Origin: CADEED01 sp963711635
GTDB taxonomy: Bacteria > Pseudomonadota > Gammaproteobacteria > Steroidobacterales > Steroidobacteraceae
Assembly (NCBI GenBank): GCA_963711635.1
Contig: CAVQEZ010000001.1
Span: 124,001 to 188,000 of the forward strand
DNA: 64,000 nt
Direction of reading: 5' to 3'
This document shows, in pieces, positions 46,267 through 55,477 of the stretch (the stretch's first letter is position 1; every line of letters starts with the position of its first letter). The notes below the pieces were generated by a model. That model ran no database searches and was not told where the DNA came from. It saw only the letters and a list, made by a program, of their open reading frames with translations. The position numbers and the translations under genes were made by a program.

Positions 46267-47361
46267 CTACGCCAATAGCGCGAGCAGTTCTTTTTCCCGT
46301 TCGGGCGACAAGCCGCTGCGCAGCTTCTGCTTCTCGGCCGGCCTGGTCTTCTGCCATTCCAGCGTCTCGCGGACGGTCGTTTCCAGCGACCTGAACTTCA
46401 AGCCCTTGGCCTCGGCGCGCGCCGAAGCCACCTGGCCATGGCCCAGGCTCTGGCCCGACGGCGGTGCCCAGATCGGAATTTCCTGGCTGGCCCACATGCC
46501 GGGCTCGACGGCCTTGTGCTCGATCAGAAACTCCGTGCTGGCCCATTTGAATTTCGTGTCCGCGCCGGTCACGCGCCTGCTCACGTCCAGCAGCTTGCCC
46601 ATGGTGGCCCAGCGCGGCGGCGTGGTCAGGTTGTAGCGGCCGGCGATGCGCTTCTCTGCGCACAGGCGCACGAAGTCGGCGAGATCGCGCACGTCGATGA
46701 ACTGGATGGGATCGTCCGGCGTACCAGGCGCGATCATCTCGCCACCCTGCGCCACGCGAAACGGCCAGTACGTGAACCGATCGCTGAAGTCGCCGGGCCC
46801 GGCGATGTAGGTAGGCCGGATGATGTTGGCGTATTTGCCGTAGGCCTTCTCCACCACCGCTTCGCACAGCACCTTCAGCGGGCCGTAGTTCTCGCCCTCG
46901 AGCTTGTCCTGGCGCATGTCGCCGATGGCGGCGAGTTTGTGGTCTTCGTCGATGGGCGGGTTCTGAAAATCGTCGTAGACCGCGATGCTGGAGATGAAGA
47001 TGTAGTGCTTCGCGTGCGCCTTCAACAGATCGGTCGAGAGTTTCACCTGGTTGGGCGTGTAACCCGAGTTGTCGATGACCACGTCCCAGTCGCGCCCCTC
47101 CAGCGCCTTCAGGTTGTCGTTGCGGTCGCCTAACAACTGCTCGACGCCCTGCCTGGCCTCGGGATCGCGCTTGCCGCGATTGAACAGCGTGATCTTGTGA
47201 CCACCGGCCGTAAGTGCATTCACGAAGTGCGGTCCGATGAAGCCCGTGCCGCCGAGCATCAGCACGCGCAGCGATTTCGATTTCCCGAATACCGGGCCGA
47301 TGGCCGCGGCCAGCAGCGTGGATCCCGCCGCCTTGAGCGCGTCGCGACGATTCATGGTCAT
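46267..47361 (-). CDS. Tat-exported NAD-dependent epimerase/reductase
   Basis: 364 aa from ATG 47361 (AGGGAGTTCTGAC upstream). N-terminus MTMNRRDALKAAGSTLLAAA is a Tat-type signal. Rossmann motif VLMLGGTGFIGPHFVNALTA with GxxGxxG. SDR-like core includes DVVIDNSGYTPNQVKLSTDL and SSIAVYDDFQNPPIDEDHK, and downstream GPLKVLCEAVVEKAYGKYAN, where the usual YxxxK Tyr is not obvious. Such exported epimerase-like proteins occur beside sugar-utilisation genes. Substrate unknown. Confidence 0.85.
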   Translation of the reverse strand: MTMNRRDALKAAGSTLLAAAIGPVFGKSKSLRVLMLGGTGFIGPHFVNALTAGGHKITLFNRGKRDPEARQGVEQLLGDRNDNLKALEGRDWDVVIDNSGYTPNQVKLSTDLLKAHAKHYIFISSIAVYDDFQNPPIDEDHKLAAIGDMRQDKLEGENYGPLKVLCEAVVEKAYGKYANIIRPTYIAGPGDFSDRFTYWPFRVAQGGEMIAPGTPDDPIQFIDVRDLADFVRLCAEKRIAGRYNLTTPPRWATMGKLLDVSRRVTGADTKFKWASTEFLIEHKAVEPGMWASQEIPIWAPPSGQSLGHGQVASARAEAKGLKFRSLETTVRETLEWQKTRPAEKQKLRSGLSPEREKELLALLA

Positions 47362-47517
47362 GTCAGAACTCCCTGCAAGGTTTTCCGCATTCTTGCGTGC
47401 CGCGGCCCAGGCCAGGGACATCTCGAACGCATTTCACGCACGTCTCGGCGCATTCGGGCAACGAACCGAGCCGATGGCTGACTGCCGTGCATCGGCAAAC
47501 TGCCGACGCTGCGCCTC

Positions 47518-47919
47518 ATGGCCAGCATCCGCAAGGAAATCTACATCAACGCACCGGTGACGCTGGTGTGGGGCGCGTTGCGGGACGTCGGGGCATTGCA
47601 CACCAAGCTGGTACCGGGCTTCGTGACCGACACCCGCATGGACGGCACCGCGCGCATCGTAACCTTCGGCAATGGCATGGTAGCCCGCGAAGAAATCGTC
47701 AGCGTGGACGAGAAGCGGCATCGCGTCGCCTGGGCTATTCTCGATGCGCCCTTTCAGCACTACAGCGCCGCGGCCTGGGTGGAGCCGAAGGGCGAAGGCT
47801 CGAATTTCGTATGGACCGCGGACTTGCTGCCGAACGAATTGAGCGACCAGGTCGAGGGGATGATGAGCGCCGGCATCCAGGTGATTCACGACACCCTGGA
47901 AAGTACCGCGGCGAACTGA
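47518..47919 (+). CDS. SRPBCC (START-like) domain protein
   Basis: 133 aa from ATG 47518. Typical SRPBCC start SIRKEIYINAPVTLVWGALR and closing helix LSDQVEGMMSAGIQVIHDTL. The hydrophobic pocket strands include RIVTFGNGMVAREEIVSVDE. It binds or modifies a hydrophobic ligand; cytoplasmic. Convergent with the LysR gene, 3 nt between stops, and divergent from the epimerase gene. Confidence 0.85.
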   Translation: MASIRKEIYINAPVTLVWGALRDVGALHTKLVPGFVTDTRMDGTARIVTFGNGMVAREEIVSVDEKRHRVAWAILDAPFQHYSAAAWVEPKGEGSNFVWTADLLPNELSDQVEGMMSAGIQVIHDTLESTAAN

Positions 47920-47922
47920 CAC

Positions 47923-48906
47923 TCAGCCCGCTACCAGCCCTTCCGCCTGCAGCAGGCGGTTGGCCGCCGTGAGCTCGGCGCCATCGGCTATCTTCGCGCC
48001 ACGTAGATAGGTCCTGGCGCGCGACATTTCGCGTTCGGCCTCGTCGGCAATCCAGTCGCGAAACGCCTTGACCTTGCGATTGTCCTGGCGCGCCACCGGA
48101 TACGTGAACCAGAAGGTGCGGCCATCACCCACCACCAGGTCGTGCGCGGGCACCAGCCGGCCGGCGTCGATGTCATCGCGGAACAGGATGGGCGAGCCGA
48201 TGGCGATGCCGTGCCCGGCAATGGCCTCTTTGACGTCGAGGTACTCGGTCGACAGATGCGAGTGGATGCGTCCCAGGGACAGCTCCTTCACGCCGAGAGC
48301 GCGAAACCACAGCGCCCACCAGTCCGCGCGTCCGATCAGCGGCAGAGAACAGCGCGGATCGACCAGCGCGGCCGCGGCCTTGCGCAATTTCGGCGAGCAC
48401 AGCGGCATGCAGATGCTCGGCAGTAGTTTGACGGTTCGCAGCCCGGGCCAGCGGCCGTGGCCATTGCGGACCGCGGCGTCGAAACGGCCCGCGGTGAGGT
48501 CCTGGGCTTCGGCCGACAGATCGAGGTCGACCTGGATCTTCGGATGTTTGGCACGGAAGCCGGCGATGCGCGGTGTCAGCCAGCTGGTGCCGAAGGTGGG
48601 CAGCGCGGTCAGCGAAATCCTCGATTGATCGAGATCGACGGCGCGGATGAAGCTGGCACGCAGCGCCGCGAAGGCATTCATGGCCTCCTCGGCTATCAAC
48701 TTGCCCGAGGCCGTGAGCTCCACCCGGTGTGGATGACGCAGGAACAGCGCCACGCCGATCTGTTTCTCGAGTTGCCGCACGTGATAGCTCACCGACGCGG
48801 CGGTGGTCTCCAGCTCGTGCGCGGCCCTGGCAAAACTGCCGAGGCGCGCCGCGGCCTCGAAGGCACGGATCGACGCAAGCGAGGGAAAGCGGGAGTCGGC
48901 GACCAT
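47923..48906 (-). CDS. LysR-family regulator (GcvA-like)
   Basis: 327 aa from ATG 48906. Winged HTH at about residues 8-65: FPSLASIRAFEAAARLGSFA, ARAAHELETTAASVSYHVRQ, LEKQIGVALFLRHPHRVELT. The effector domain (SRISLTALPTFGTSWLTPRI, DVKEAIAGHGIAIGSPILFR) follows the GcvA/AmpR style. It is divergent from the secreted two-domain protein gene at 48998, the likely control target by the usual LysR layout. Confidence 0.9.
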   Translation of the reverse strand: MVADSRFPSLASIRAFEAAARLGSFARAAHELETTAASVSYHVRQLEKQIGVALFLRHPHRVELTASGKLIAEEAMNAFAALRASFIRAVDLDQSRISLTALPTFGTSWLTPRIAGFRAKHPKIQVDLDLSAEAQDLTAGRFDAAVRNGHGRWPGLRTVKLLPSICMPLCSPKLRKAAAALVDPRCSLPLIGRADWWALWFRALGVKELSLGRIHSHLSTEYLDVKEAIAGHGIAIGSPILFRDDIDAGRLVPAHDLVVGDGRTFWFTYPVARQDNRKVKAFRDWIADEAEREMSRARTYLRGAKIADGAELTAANRLLQAEGLVAG

Positions 48907-48997
48907 AAGTCTGCCTTAGGCTATAGGGCATATCTTCGCGTGGTCAATGGCGCGTGCGTGGCAGGAAGATCGCGCAGCCACCACTGCCGGAGTTCTC

Positions 48998-50075
48998 ATG
49001 AGCGCATTGACCCGTCGCGACTGCCTCGCATTGCTCGCGGCGCGGCGTATCGCTGCCCTGCGTGCCCGCCCTCGCCGGCGCCCATGAGCAGGACTGGGAC
49101 TGGCTGCTGGGAAGCTGGGATGTCTGGCATCGCCGCCTCAAGGATCGCCTGGTCGGATCGAAGGAATGGCAGGAGTTCACCGGCCGGAGTGCGTTCTGGC
49201 ACACCCTGGGCGGGCTCGGAAACATCGACGACAACTCGCTGGCGCTTCCCGCGGGCGACTACCGTGGCCTGAGCGTGCGCGCCTTCGATCCCAAGGCCGG
49301 TAGTTGGGCCATCTGGTGGCTGGACGGACGGAATCCCGAACACATCGACCCGCCGGTGCGCGGCGGTTTCACGGCGACGAAGGCGAATTCATCGGTACGG
49401 ATACTCATAAAGGCACGCCGGTCACCGTGCGCTTCCGCTGGCACGAAGTGCGCAGCAAGCGCCCGTGGTGGGACCAGGCCTTTTCCACCGACGGCGGCAA
49501 GACCTGGGAGATCAACTGGCGCAACTACTTCACGCGCACCAATTCCGCGGCTGCGGCGCAGCCGCGCCTCGCGGGCGATCCGCCCGAGGCGCGCGCCTGG
49601 GACTTTCTGGTGGGCAAATGGAAGGTGCGCAACCGGCGGCTCCGCAGCCGTTCACCAACAGCAAGGACTGGGACGAGTTCGACAGCACGCTGAGCAACTG
49701 GCAGGTGCTGGGTGGCCGCGGCAATGTCGGCGACAACTGGTTCGCGGGGCCGAAGGAGCCCTATCGCGGCATGAGCCTGCGCGCCTACAACGTCGAGAAG
49801 CAGGAATGGCTGAGCTGGTGGCTGGACGGCCGCGACCCGGCGAACATCGGCACGCCCGTGCGTGGCAAGTTCATCGCCGGCACCGGCACGTTGATCGGCG
49901 ACGACAATCTTCAATGGAAAGCCCAGATCAAGGTGCGCTCGCAGTGGACGCGCACGGAGACAACTCACCACATGGGAACAAGCCGCGTCAGCGGATGGCG
50001 GCAAGACCTGGGAGACGAACTGGGTGGCGGATTTTGACGCGCGCCGGCGAGTTCGGCGCCCTTCCGATGACCTGA
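48998..50075 (+). CDS. Secreted protein with a duplicated ~160-aa domain (frameshifted)
   Basis: From ATG 48998 (TRRDCLALLAARR, Tat-like start) the protein can be followed to TGA 50073-50075 through frame changes near 49045, 49375, 49635, 49965 and 50030. Two similar domains follow one another. Domain 1: WDWLLGSWDVWHRRLKDRLV, GLGNIDDNSLALPAGDYRGL, WAIWWLDGRNPEHIDPPVRG, FSTDGGKTWEINWR. Domain 2: WDFLVGKWKVRNR, VLGGRGNVGDNWFAGPKEPY, WLSWWLDGRDPANIGTPVRG, ADGGKTWETNWVADF. They resemble DUF1579-type beta-barrel domains. About 359 aa. Function unknown. Confidence 0.65.
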
Positions 50076-50078
50076 CTC

Positions 50079-50538
50079 GTGCATCCTGCTGTGGTTCTGT
50101 GCGCTGGGCTGCGGCCTGCTCGCCGGCCTCTACTTCGCGTTCTCGGTGTTCATCATGAGCGCGCTGGATCGCCTCGGCGCCGCGTCCGGTGCCGCGGCCA
50201 TGAACTCGATCAACTCCGTCATCCTGCGCTCGTTGTTCATGCCCATATTCCTGCTCACCAGTCTCGCATCCCTGGCGCTGACGGTGATCGGGGCAATGCA
50301 GTGGGGCGAATCCGGCACGACACTTCTGGTCGCGGGTGGGCTCACTTATTTTGTCGGCATGTTCGTGGTGACCATGGCCTTCAACGTGCCGCTCAACAAC
50401 CAGCTCCAGGCGAGCCAGGCCGCTGACGTCGAGGCCACCTGGCGGCGCTACATGGTTTCGTGGACGCGATGGAATCACGTGCGCACGTTGGCGTCGCTGG
50501 CGGCCTCGGCGCTGTTCATCGCCGCCTTGGTCGCCTAG
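50079..50538 (+). CDS. DUF1772-like membrane protein (start damaged)
   Basis: The clear part begins with ILLWFCALGCGLLAGLYFAF, SVFIMSALDRLGAASGAAAM. Four membrane segments follow, with MPIFLLTSLASLALTVIGAM and LVAGGLTYFVGMFVVTMAFN, and the DUF1772 signature NVPLNNQLQ ... WRRYMVSWTRWNHVRTLASL. GTG 50079 is the nearest start but needs a one-base shift near 50097; ATG 50146 is in frame but would cut the first helix. Convergent, overlapping the PQQ gene stop by 4 nt. Confidence 0.7.
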
Positions 50539-52810
50539 CGATTCGCCTTGTCATCAGGCAGGGCAAAGACCACATACCCACCCTTCCCCAGCGGCTCCGG
50601 CGATCCAATGCCGCTCTCGCGCGAATTCAGTCCCCAGGTGTGCGGCGTGGTGGCATTCACCACGATGTAGGTCTTGCCCTTGACTCTGATACGCGGCCGG
50701 CAGTCCTTCCGTGCCCATGGGCAGCTCGGCCGACCACAGCACCTCGCCATCGTCCGCGTCGAAGGCGTACAGCACGCCGTCGCGCCCGGTGGAGAACACG
50801 ATGCCGGTGGAGGTGACGATCATGCCCTGGCGCTGCGAACCGCGCGGCACTCCGGTGTTCTTGCCGCCGGCCTTGGTCACGTCGCGATCCTGGCCCAGCG
50901 GCTTGCGCCACTTGATGACGCCGCGGTTCAGGTCGTACGCCACGATCGTCGACCAGGGCGGCGCGAGTAGATAGGGATAACCCAATCCGTAATCCGTGAA
51001 GTAGCGCTGCGCCGGCACGGCGATGCCTTCCGGATATTCCTGCATGCCGAGGCCGCTGCCCGGCGCCACTGGCGGGGGCACAGGCTCACGCGGCGCCCCG
51101 CCGGAAGCGACCACCGGCCCGGACGGCAAGGTCGGTGTGGCCGCCGGATCGCCGCCGCGAAATCGCGGCCGCGCTCCACCCCCGAGAAACGCCAGGATGT
51201 CGGAAATCTGCGGGTCGCTGATGTGGCCGATGGGCGGCATGCGCCCGTTGCCATAGACAATGGTGCGCTTGAGCTGCGGGAAGCCGATCTGTGAACCGAT
51301 GGTCAGCAGCGACGGCCCCGCGGGAGTGCCGCCGCGATCCTCGCCGTGACACATGGCGCAGGATTCCTTGTACAGCGCCTGGCCACGCGCGACTTTCTCA
51401 GGGCTCGGCGGCCCGAAGCGCGCGCGCGCGGCCTGCATGCTGTCTTCGTCCTGCACCTCGAGCTTGTAGAACGACGGGAAATCCTGGTTCAGTAGATAGA
51501 GAACTGCCATCCTTGGGATTCGCCGCGGTGTTACCCCAGTTGGTGCCGCCCACGGCACCGGGCACGATGGCCGATTCGGTCAGCGCCGGTGGCGTGAACA
51601 TGCCGGTGCGCGCCTTCGAGATCCGCTCGCGCCAGGCAGCGCGCTCGGCATCGGTGATCAGATAGGGCGTGAGGTCGTCGGGCTTCACGACCTGGCGCGC
51701 CGACGGCGGCAGCGTCGAGAACGGCTGCGTGGGCCAGGCCTGCTCACCGGGCATTTCGCTCTTCGGCACCGCGCGTTCCTCGATGGGCCAGACGGGCTTG
51801 CCGGTGACGCGATCGAACACGAACACGAAGCCCTGCTTGGTGGCCTGCGCGACGGCATCGATGCGCTTGCCGTCCTTGCGCACGGTCAGCAACTGCGGCG
51901 CGGCGGTCGGGTCGTAGTCCCAGAGGTCGTGATGCACCATCTGGAAATGCCACAGCCGCTTGCCGGTACGGGCATCCAGCGCCAGCAGGCAGTCGCTGAA
52001 GAGATTCATGCCGATGCGATCGGCGCCGTAGTAGTCGTAGGTGGGCGAAGACACGGGCAGATAGGCGATGCCGCGCTTCTCATCGACCGTGATCTCGCCC
52101 CACACGTTCACGCCGCCGGCGTATTTCCAGGCGTCCTTGGGCCAGGTGTCGTAGCCGAACTCGCCCGGCTGCGGAATGGTGTGAAACGTCCACGCCAGCT
52201 TGCCGCTGATCACGTCGTAGGCGCGGATATGTCCCGGTGCGGAGAAATAGCCCTCGCCCGGCGAGCTGCCGAGAATCAGCAGGTTCTCGAACACGCGTCC
52301 CGGCGTGGCCGAGGAAACCCGTCGCACACTGGCGGGATCGCGCCCCAGGCCTTCGCGCAGATCGACCACGCCGTCCTTGCCGAAGGACAGGATGGATTTT
52401 CCCGTGCGCGCATCGATGGCCTGCAGCGTGTCCTCGAGCGTGAACAGCAGCCGTCGGTCCTTGCGATCGCGGCTCTCCCAGTAGTTGATGCCGCGATTGG
52501 TGATGCCGCGCAGGTTGGCGTGAATCCACAGTTCCTTGCGCGTGGTCACATCGATGGCCACCAGTGAGCTGTTCTTGGCCAGCACATACATCGTGTCGTC
52601 GATGACGATGGGATTGAACTGATAGGCACGCTCATCGCCGGTGGAATACATCCACGCCACTTGCAGGCGCGACACGCTCTTCTTCGTGATGTCCCTGGTC
52701 ACGACGAACTTCGATTGATCCGGCGTGCCGCCGTAGTCGGGCCACGACCCGGCGTGTGATACCGATACCATCGCCAGGGCGAGCAAAACGATGCAGGTAG
52801 ATAGGCGCAT
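50535..52810 (-). CDS. PQQ-type quinoprotein dehydrogenase fused to cytochrome c (frameshifted)
   Basis: Starts at ATG 52810 with signal peptide MRLSTCIVLLALAMVSVSHA. Propeller repeats follow (VDDTMYVLAKNSSL-like blades; LFTLEDTLQAIDARTGKSIL; IRAYDVISGKLAWTFHTIPQ; LLALDARTGKRLWHFQMVHH-DLWDYDPTAAPQL). A frame slip near 51515 leads to a cytochrome c domain (QALYKESCAMCHGEDRGGTP, CAMCH) and more propeller (VYAFDADDGEVLW-like), with a second slip near 50695 before the end, LGKGGYVVFALPDD. About 758 aa. Known type: periplasmic PQQ glucose/alcohol dehydrogenase-like enzyme passing electrons through its own haem. Last gene of the operon with ThuA and CmcJ/NvfI. Confidence 0.82.
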
Positions 52811-52822
52811 GCGTCTTGGGAG

Positions 52823-53719
52823 TTATTTGACCTTGCGGGCGGAGACGTCACTGACGTCGGGCGTCGGCGAATCGATGCCACGTTTGGGAATATCGATGCC
52901 GGCCGCCCAGGCGATGCCGTTCAGCAGGAAGCGGCGGTAATCCTCGCGCGCCAGGTTGTCGCGAAAATCCAGGCCGCCGAACACGAAGCCGCGGCCGCCG
53001 TCATCGCGCTGGTAGGCCCAGGCCGCGATCTGCGGACCGATGCGCGCCTTGTCTTCGGTGGGCGTCGCCAGCAGCAGGTTGGTACGGCGCGCGTCGTTCG
53101 GCAGGAAGAAGCGGCAGAAAACCTCGTCGCGATAGGTCCACGGCTTCACGCCTCGCAGGATGGGATGTTTCCTGCTCTCGAGAGTCATCTTCCAGTCGTC
53201 CACCGGGTTCTTCGAGCCGATCTGCACCCACAGCCCGCCGGTCCAGCTCAGGTAGTACTCGCGCGCGCGCCAGTTCTCGGCCCAGGTGGCGTAATGAAGA
53301 ATGACCACGCCCATCTTTCGCTGCTTGATCAACTCGTCCAGCGATTTCAGATAGGCCGTCGTTTCAGGATCGTAGCCGCGCCCATTGGTGGAGGGATTCG
53401 GCGGAAACAGCGGATGCGTCTCATTGTCGGCGCGGTCCGAGCTCGAATCGATGACGATGGCCGCGGCATCCTGCACGGCGGCCAGATCGCGCGGCAGTGC
53501 GCCCACGATGAGCTGCGTCGTGACGCCACGCAGGTTGCCCGCCTGCTCCAGCGACGTCGCCAGCGTTTTCAGGTCGCGTTCGTATTCATGGCGCCCCGGC
53601 ATGCCGTGGTCGCGCGGACCGGCGAGGAACAGGATTTTCTTCGTGTCCGTCGCGGCCTGCGCCGCACCGATGAGCGCCAGGCCTATGGCCCAACAGATAA
53701 TTCTTTGCACGGGCGACAT
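52823..53719 (-). CDS. Exported ThuA-like protein
   Basis: 298 aa from ATG 53719. Signal peptide IICWAIGLALIGAAQAAT. ThuA (class I glutamine amidotransferase-like) fold: KKILFLAGPRDHGMPGRHEY, AAAIVIDSSSDRADNETHPL, VVILHYATWAENWRAREYYL and GRGFVFGGLDFRDNLARED with the typical C-terminal loop. Family members act in trehalose/sugar metabolism or have unknown catalysis. It sits 12 nt from both neighbours, clearly in one operon. Confidence 0.88.
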   Translation of the reverse strand: MSPVQRIICWAIGLALIGAAQAATDTKKILFLAGPRDHGMPGRHEYERDLKTLATSLEQAGNLRGVTTQLIVGALPRDLAAVQDAAAIVIDSSSDRADNETHPLFPPNPSTNGRGYDPETTAYLKSLDELIKQRKMGVVILHYATWAENWRAREYYLSWTGGLWVQIGSKNPVDDWKMTLESRKHPILRGVKPWTYRDEVFCRFFLPNDARRTNLLLATPTEDKARIGPQIAAWAYQRDDGGRGFVFGGLDFRDNLAREDYRRFLLNGIAWAAGIDIPKRGIDSPTPDVSDVSARKVK

Positions 53720-53731
53720 GTTAACGCCGGA

Positions 53732-54553
53732 TCATTCGAACCAGTACGCGATCCCGCGCATTTCGAGACTGATGCGCGGCGGCACGTCGCGGGGGCAGTC
53801 AGCATTGTCGAAAGCGCCATGAGGTACGCAGTGTGCCGCTTGAGGATCGGTGTCATTGGTCTTGAAGATCAAGGTCTCCGCGGTATGCATGTTCGAGTAA
53901 TACGCCCAGCGCTGGTTCACATTGTGCCGAAGCAGCCACGCTTCAAATGAAAATGCGATGGCGCCGTCCTTGTCGAACATGGCATCGGCGGCGATGAAAT
54001 CGCCGGGCGCCACGCTGCGCGCATCGCAGACCGCCAGCGGCACGTCCTGCGGCGGCGCCGTCAGTACGCGCCACACGTTGTACTGCGCGGCCCGGCGCAC
54101 CGCGCGGCCGTTGTCGGGCCGCGAGCGCGCATAAAAGGACGCGGCCGCCACGTCGCTGACGTCGACGTGCACGAAGCGCGCCGGCCGCGAGTTGTTGTGC
54201 GCACCGGATTCGCGCGACCGTTCGCCAAATCGCAGCACGCCCGATCCTGTGACGCTGACGTGATCGGCACCGGACACCTCGAGCAACAACTGCCGGATCT
54301 CGGCGACGTGAACCTGTTCGATCTCGCGCGGATCGCGAAGATCTCGCACCGCACTCTGGTGCGGGCGAAGACAGAAGCCTTCCACATCCAGCGAGGCGCG
54401 TGTCGGACGGTGCCGCGCGTCTTCGATGGGCACGCTGCGCGGCACGACGTTCAGCACGTCCCGTGCGATGTCGTTGGCGTGGAATTTCGGACGGGCATCC
54501 ATGGGCTCGCTGAATCCCAGGGTCCCCACGACGCTGTGCGAAATGCCGGACAT
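53732..54553 (-). CDS. CmcJ/NvfI-family oxidoreductase
   Basis: 273 aa from ATG 54553 (GGGTGGGGT just upstream; ATG 54610 is an in-frame alternative). Family features: RFVHVDVSDVAAASFYARSR, YNVWRVLTAPPQDVPLAVCD, ARSVAPGDFIAAD, WAYYSNMHTAETLIFKTNDT, HCVPHGAFDNADCPRDVPPR and ISLEMRGIAYW. The order matches CmcJ/NvfI (AsaB-like) proteins, related to a cephamycin methoxylase component and fungal isomerases, with non-haem iron enzyme-like His/Asp placement. First gene of the operon with ThuA and the PQQ dehydrogenase. Natural substrate unknown. Confidence 0.82.
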   Translation of the reverse strand: MSGISHSVVGTLGFSEPMDARPKFHANDIARDVLNVVPRSVPIEDARHRPTRASLDVEGFCLRPHQSAVRDLRDPREIEQVHVAEIRQLLLEVSGADHVSVTGSGVLRFGERSRESGAHNNSRPARFVHVDVSDVAAASFYARSRPDNGRAVRRAAQYNVWRVLTAPPQDVPLAVCDARSVAPGDFIAADAMFDKDGAIAFSFEAWLLRHNVNQRWAYYSNMHTAETLIFKTNDTDPQAAHCVPHGAFDNADCPRDVPPRISLEMRGIAYWFE

Positions 54554-54658
54554 ACCCCACCCTATCGCGATTTTTTCGGGGCAACGCGCCGGCCAGCGAA
54601 CGGTTGCCATAATTGATCACAGAATCCCGCGCCGGCCGTTGTTACGATCGCCCGCCTC

Positions 54659-55420
54659 ATGCCCTTTACGATCTCGCACGCCGCGGCCGTATTGCCGCTC
54701 AGGAAACTACGACTTCCGCTGGCCGCCATGATGATTGGCAGCATGGCGCCGGATTTTCCCTACTTCCTGCCGGGGGATCTGTCGCGTGCCAACACCCATG
54801 ACCTGGACGGGATCTTCCTTTTCTGCCTGCCCATGGGACTTGCGGCGTGGCTGTTCTTCATTCACCTGCTGGAGCGGCCGTCTATCGAGCTGCTGCCCGA
54901 GCCCTGGCGGTTGCGAATACCGCACTCGGATTCCAGTTTCAGATTCAGGTCACTGGCGCTTGCTTCACTCGGCATCATCGTCGGCGGGCTGACGCACATC
55001 GCCTGGGATGCGTTCACGCATGGCGATACGTCCATGACCAGGCTGATCCCGCTGCTGGGCGAAAAAGCCTTCTCGATTCGCGGCAGAACCGTCCGCGTGT
55101 ATTTCATCCTGCAGGTCCTGAGCTCGCTGGCCGGACTGATCGCGCTCGCATGGTGGGCGCTGCGCCTGCGACACGACAAACCGAAAGCCCGCGCGGTCCA
55201 TGCCTCGAGAATCCCGCTCTCGGATCGCGCGCGTATCGGCATCCTGCTCGTGATGATCGCCATCTCGGTGGCCGCTGGACTCGCCATGTTTGCCGCCCTT
55301 GCGCACGCACCTTTTGAGAGGCGGGTCTTTCACGCGCTCGTCATTGGGATGACTACCGGGATGCTGGCGTGGTGTGTGGCGGCCGCGGCCTTTGCCCGCT
55401 TGCTTCGTCAAAAAGGGTGA
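54659..55420 (+). CDS. DUF4184 membrane protein
   Basis: 253 aa from ATG 54659. The N-terminus PFTISHAAAVLPLRKLRLPL and SMAPDFPYFLPGD with GGLTHIAWDAFTHGDTSMTR is the DUF4184 pattern (distantly like metal-dependent membrane phospholipase/YdjM proteins), with conserved His/Asp near the membrane. Six to seven hydrophobic segments. Its last codons form the left arm of a terminator. Confidence 0.85.
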   Translation: MPFTISHAAAVLPLRKLRLPLAAMMIGSMAPDFPYFLPGDLSRANTHDLDGIFLFCLPMGLAAWLFFIHLLERPSIELLPEPWRLRIPHSDSSFRFRSLALASLGIIVGGLTHIAWDAFTHGDTSMTRLIPLLGEKAFSIRGRTVRVYFILQVLSSLAGLIALAWWALRLRHDKPKARAVHASRIPLSDRARIGILLVMIAISVAAGLAMFAALAHAPFERRVFHALVIGMTTGMLAWCVAAAAFARLLRQKG

Positions 55421-55442
55421 AGGCTGCATGCCTTCACCCTTT
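55412..55442. terminator. Bidirectional terminator between DUF4184 and pectate lyase genes
   Basis: AAAGGGTGAAGGC (55412-55424, including the stop codon) pairs perfectly with GCCTTCACCCTTT (55430-55442) over a 5-nt loop. The A/T ends give a short U tract on either strand, serving both convergent genes. Confidence 0.85.
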
Positions 55443-55477
55443 CCCATTTCACCGAAAGCCGAGAGACATCGTCCTGG

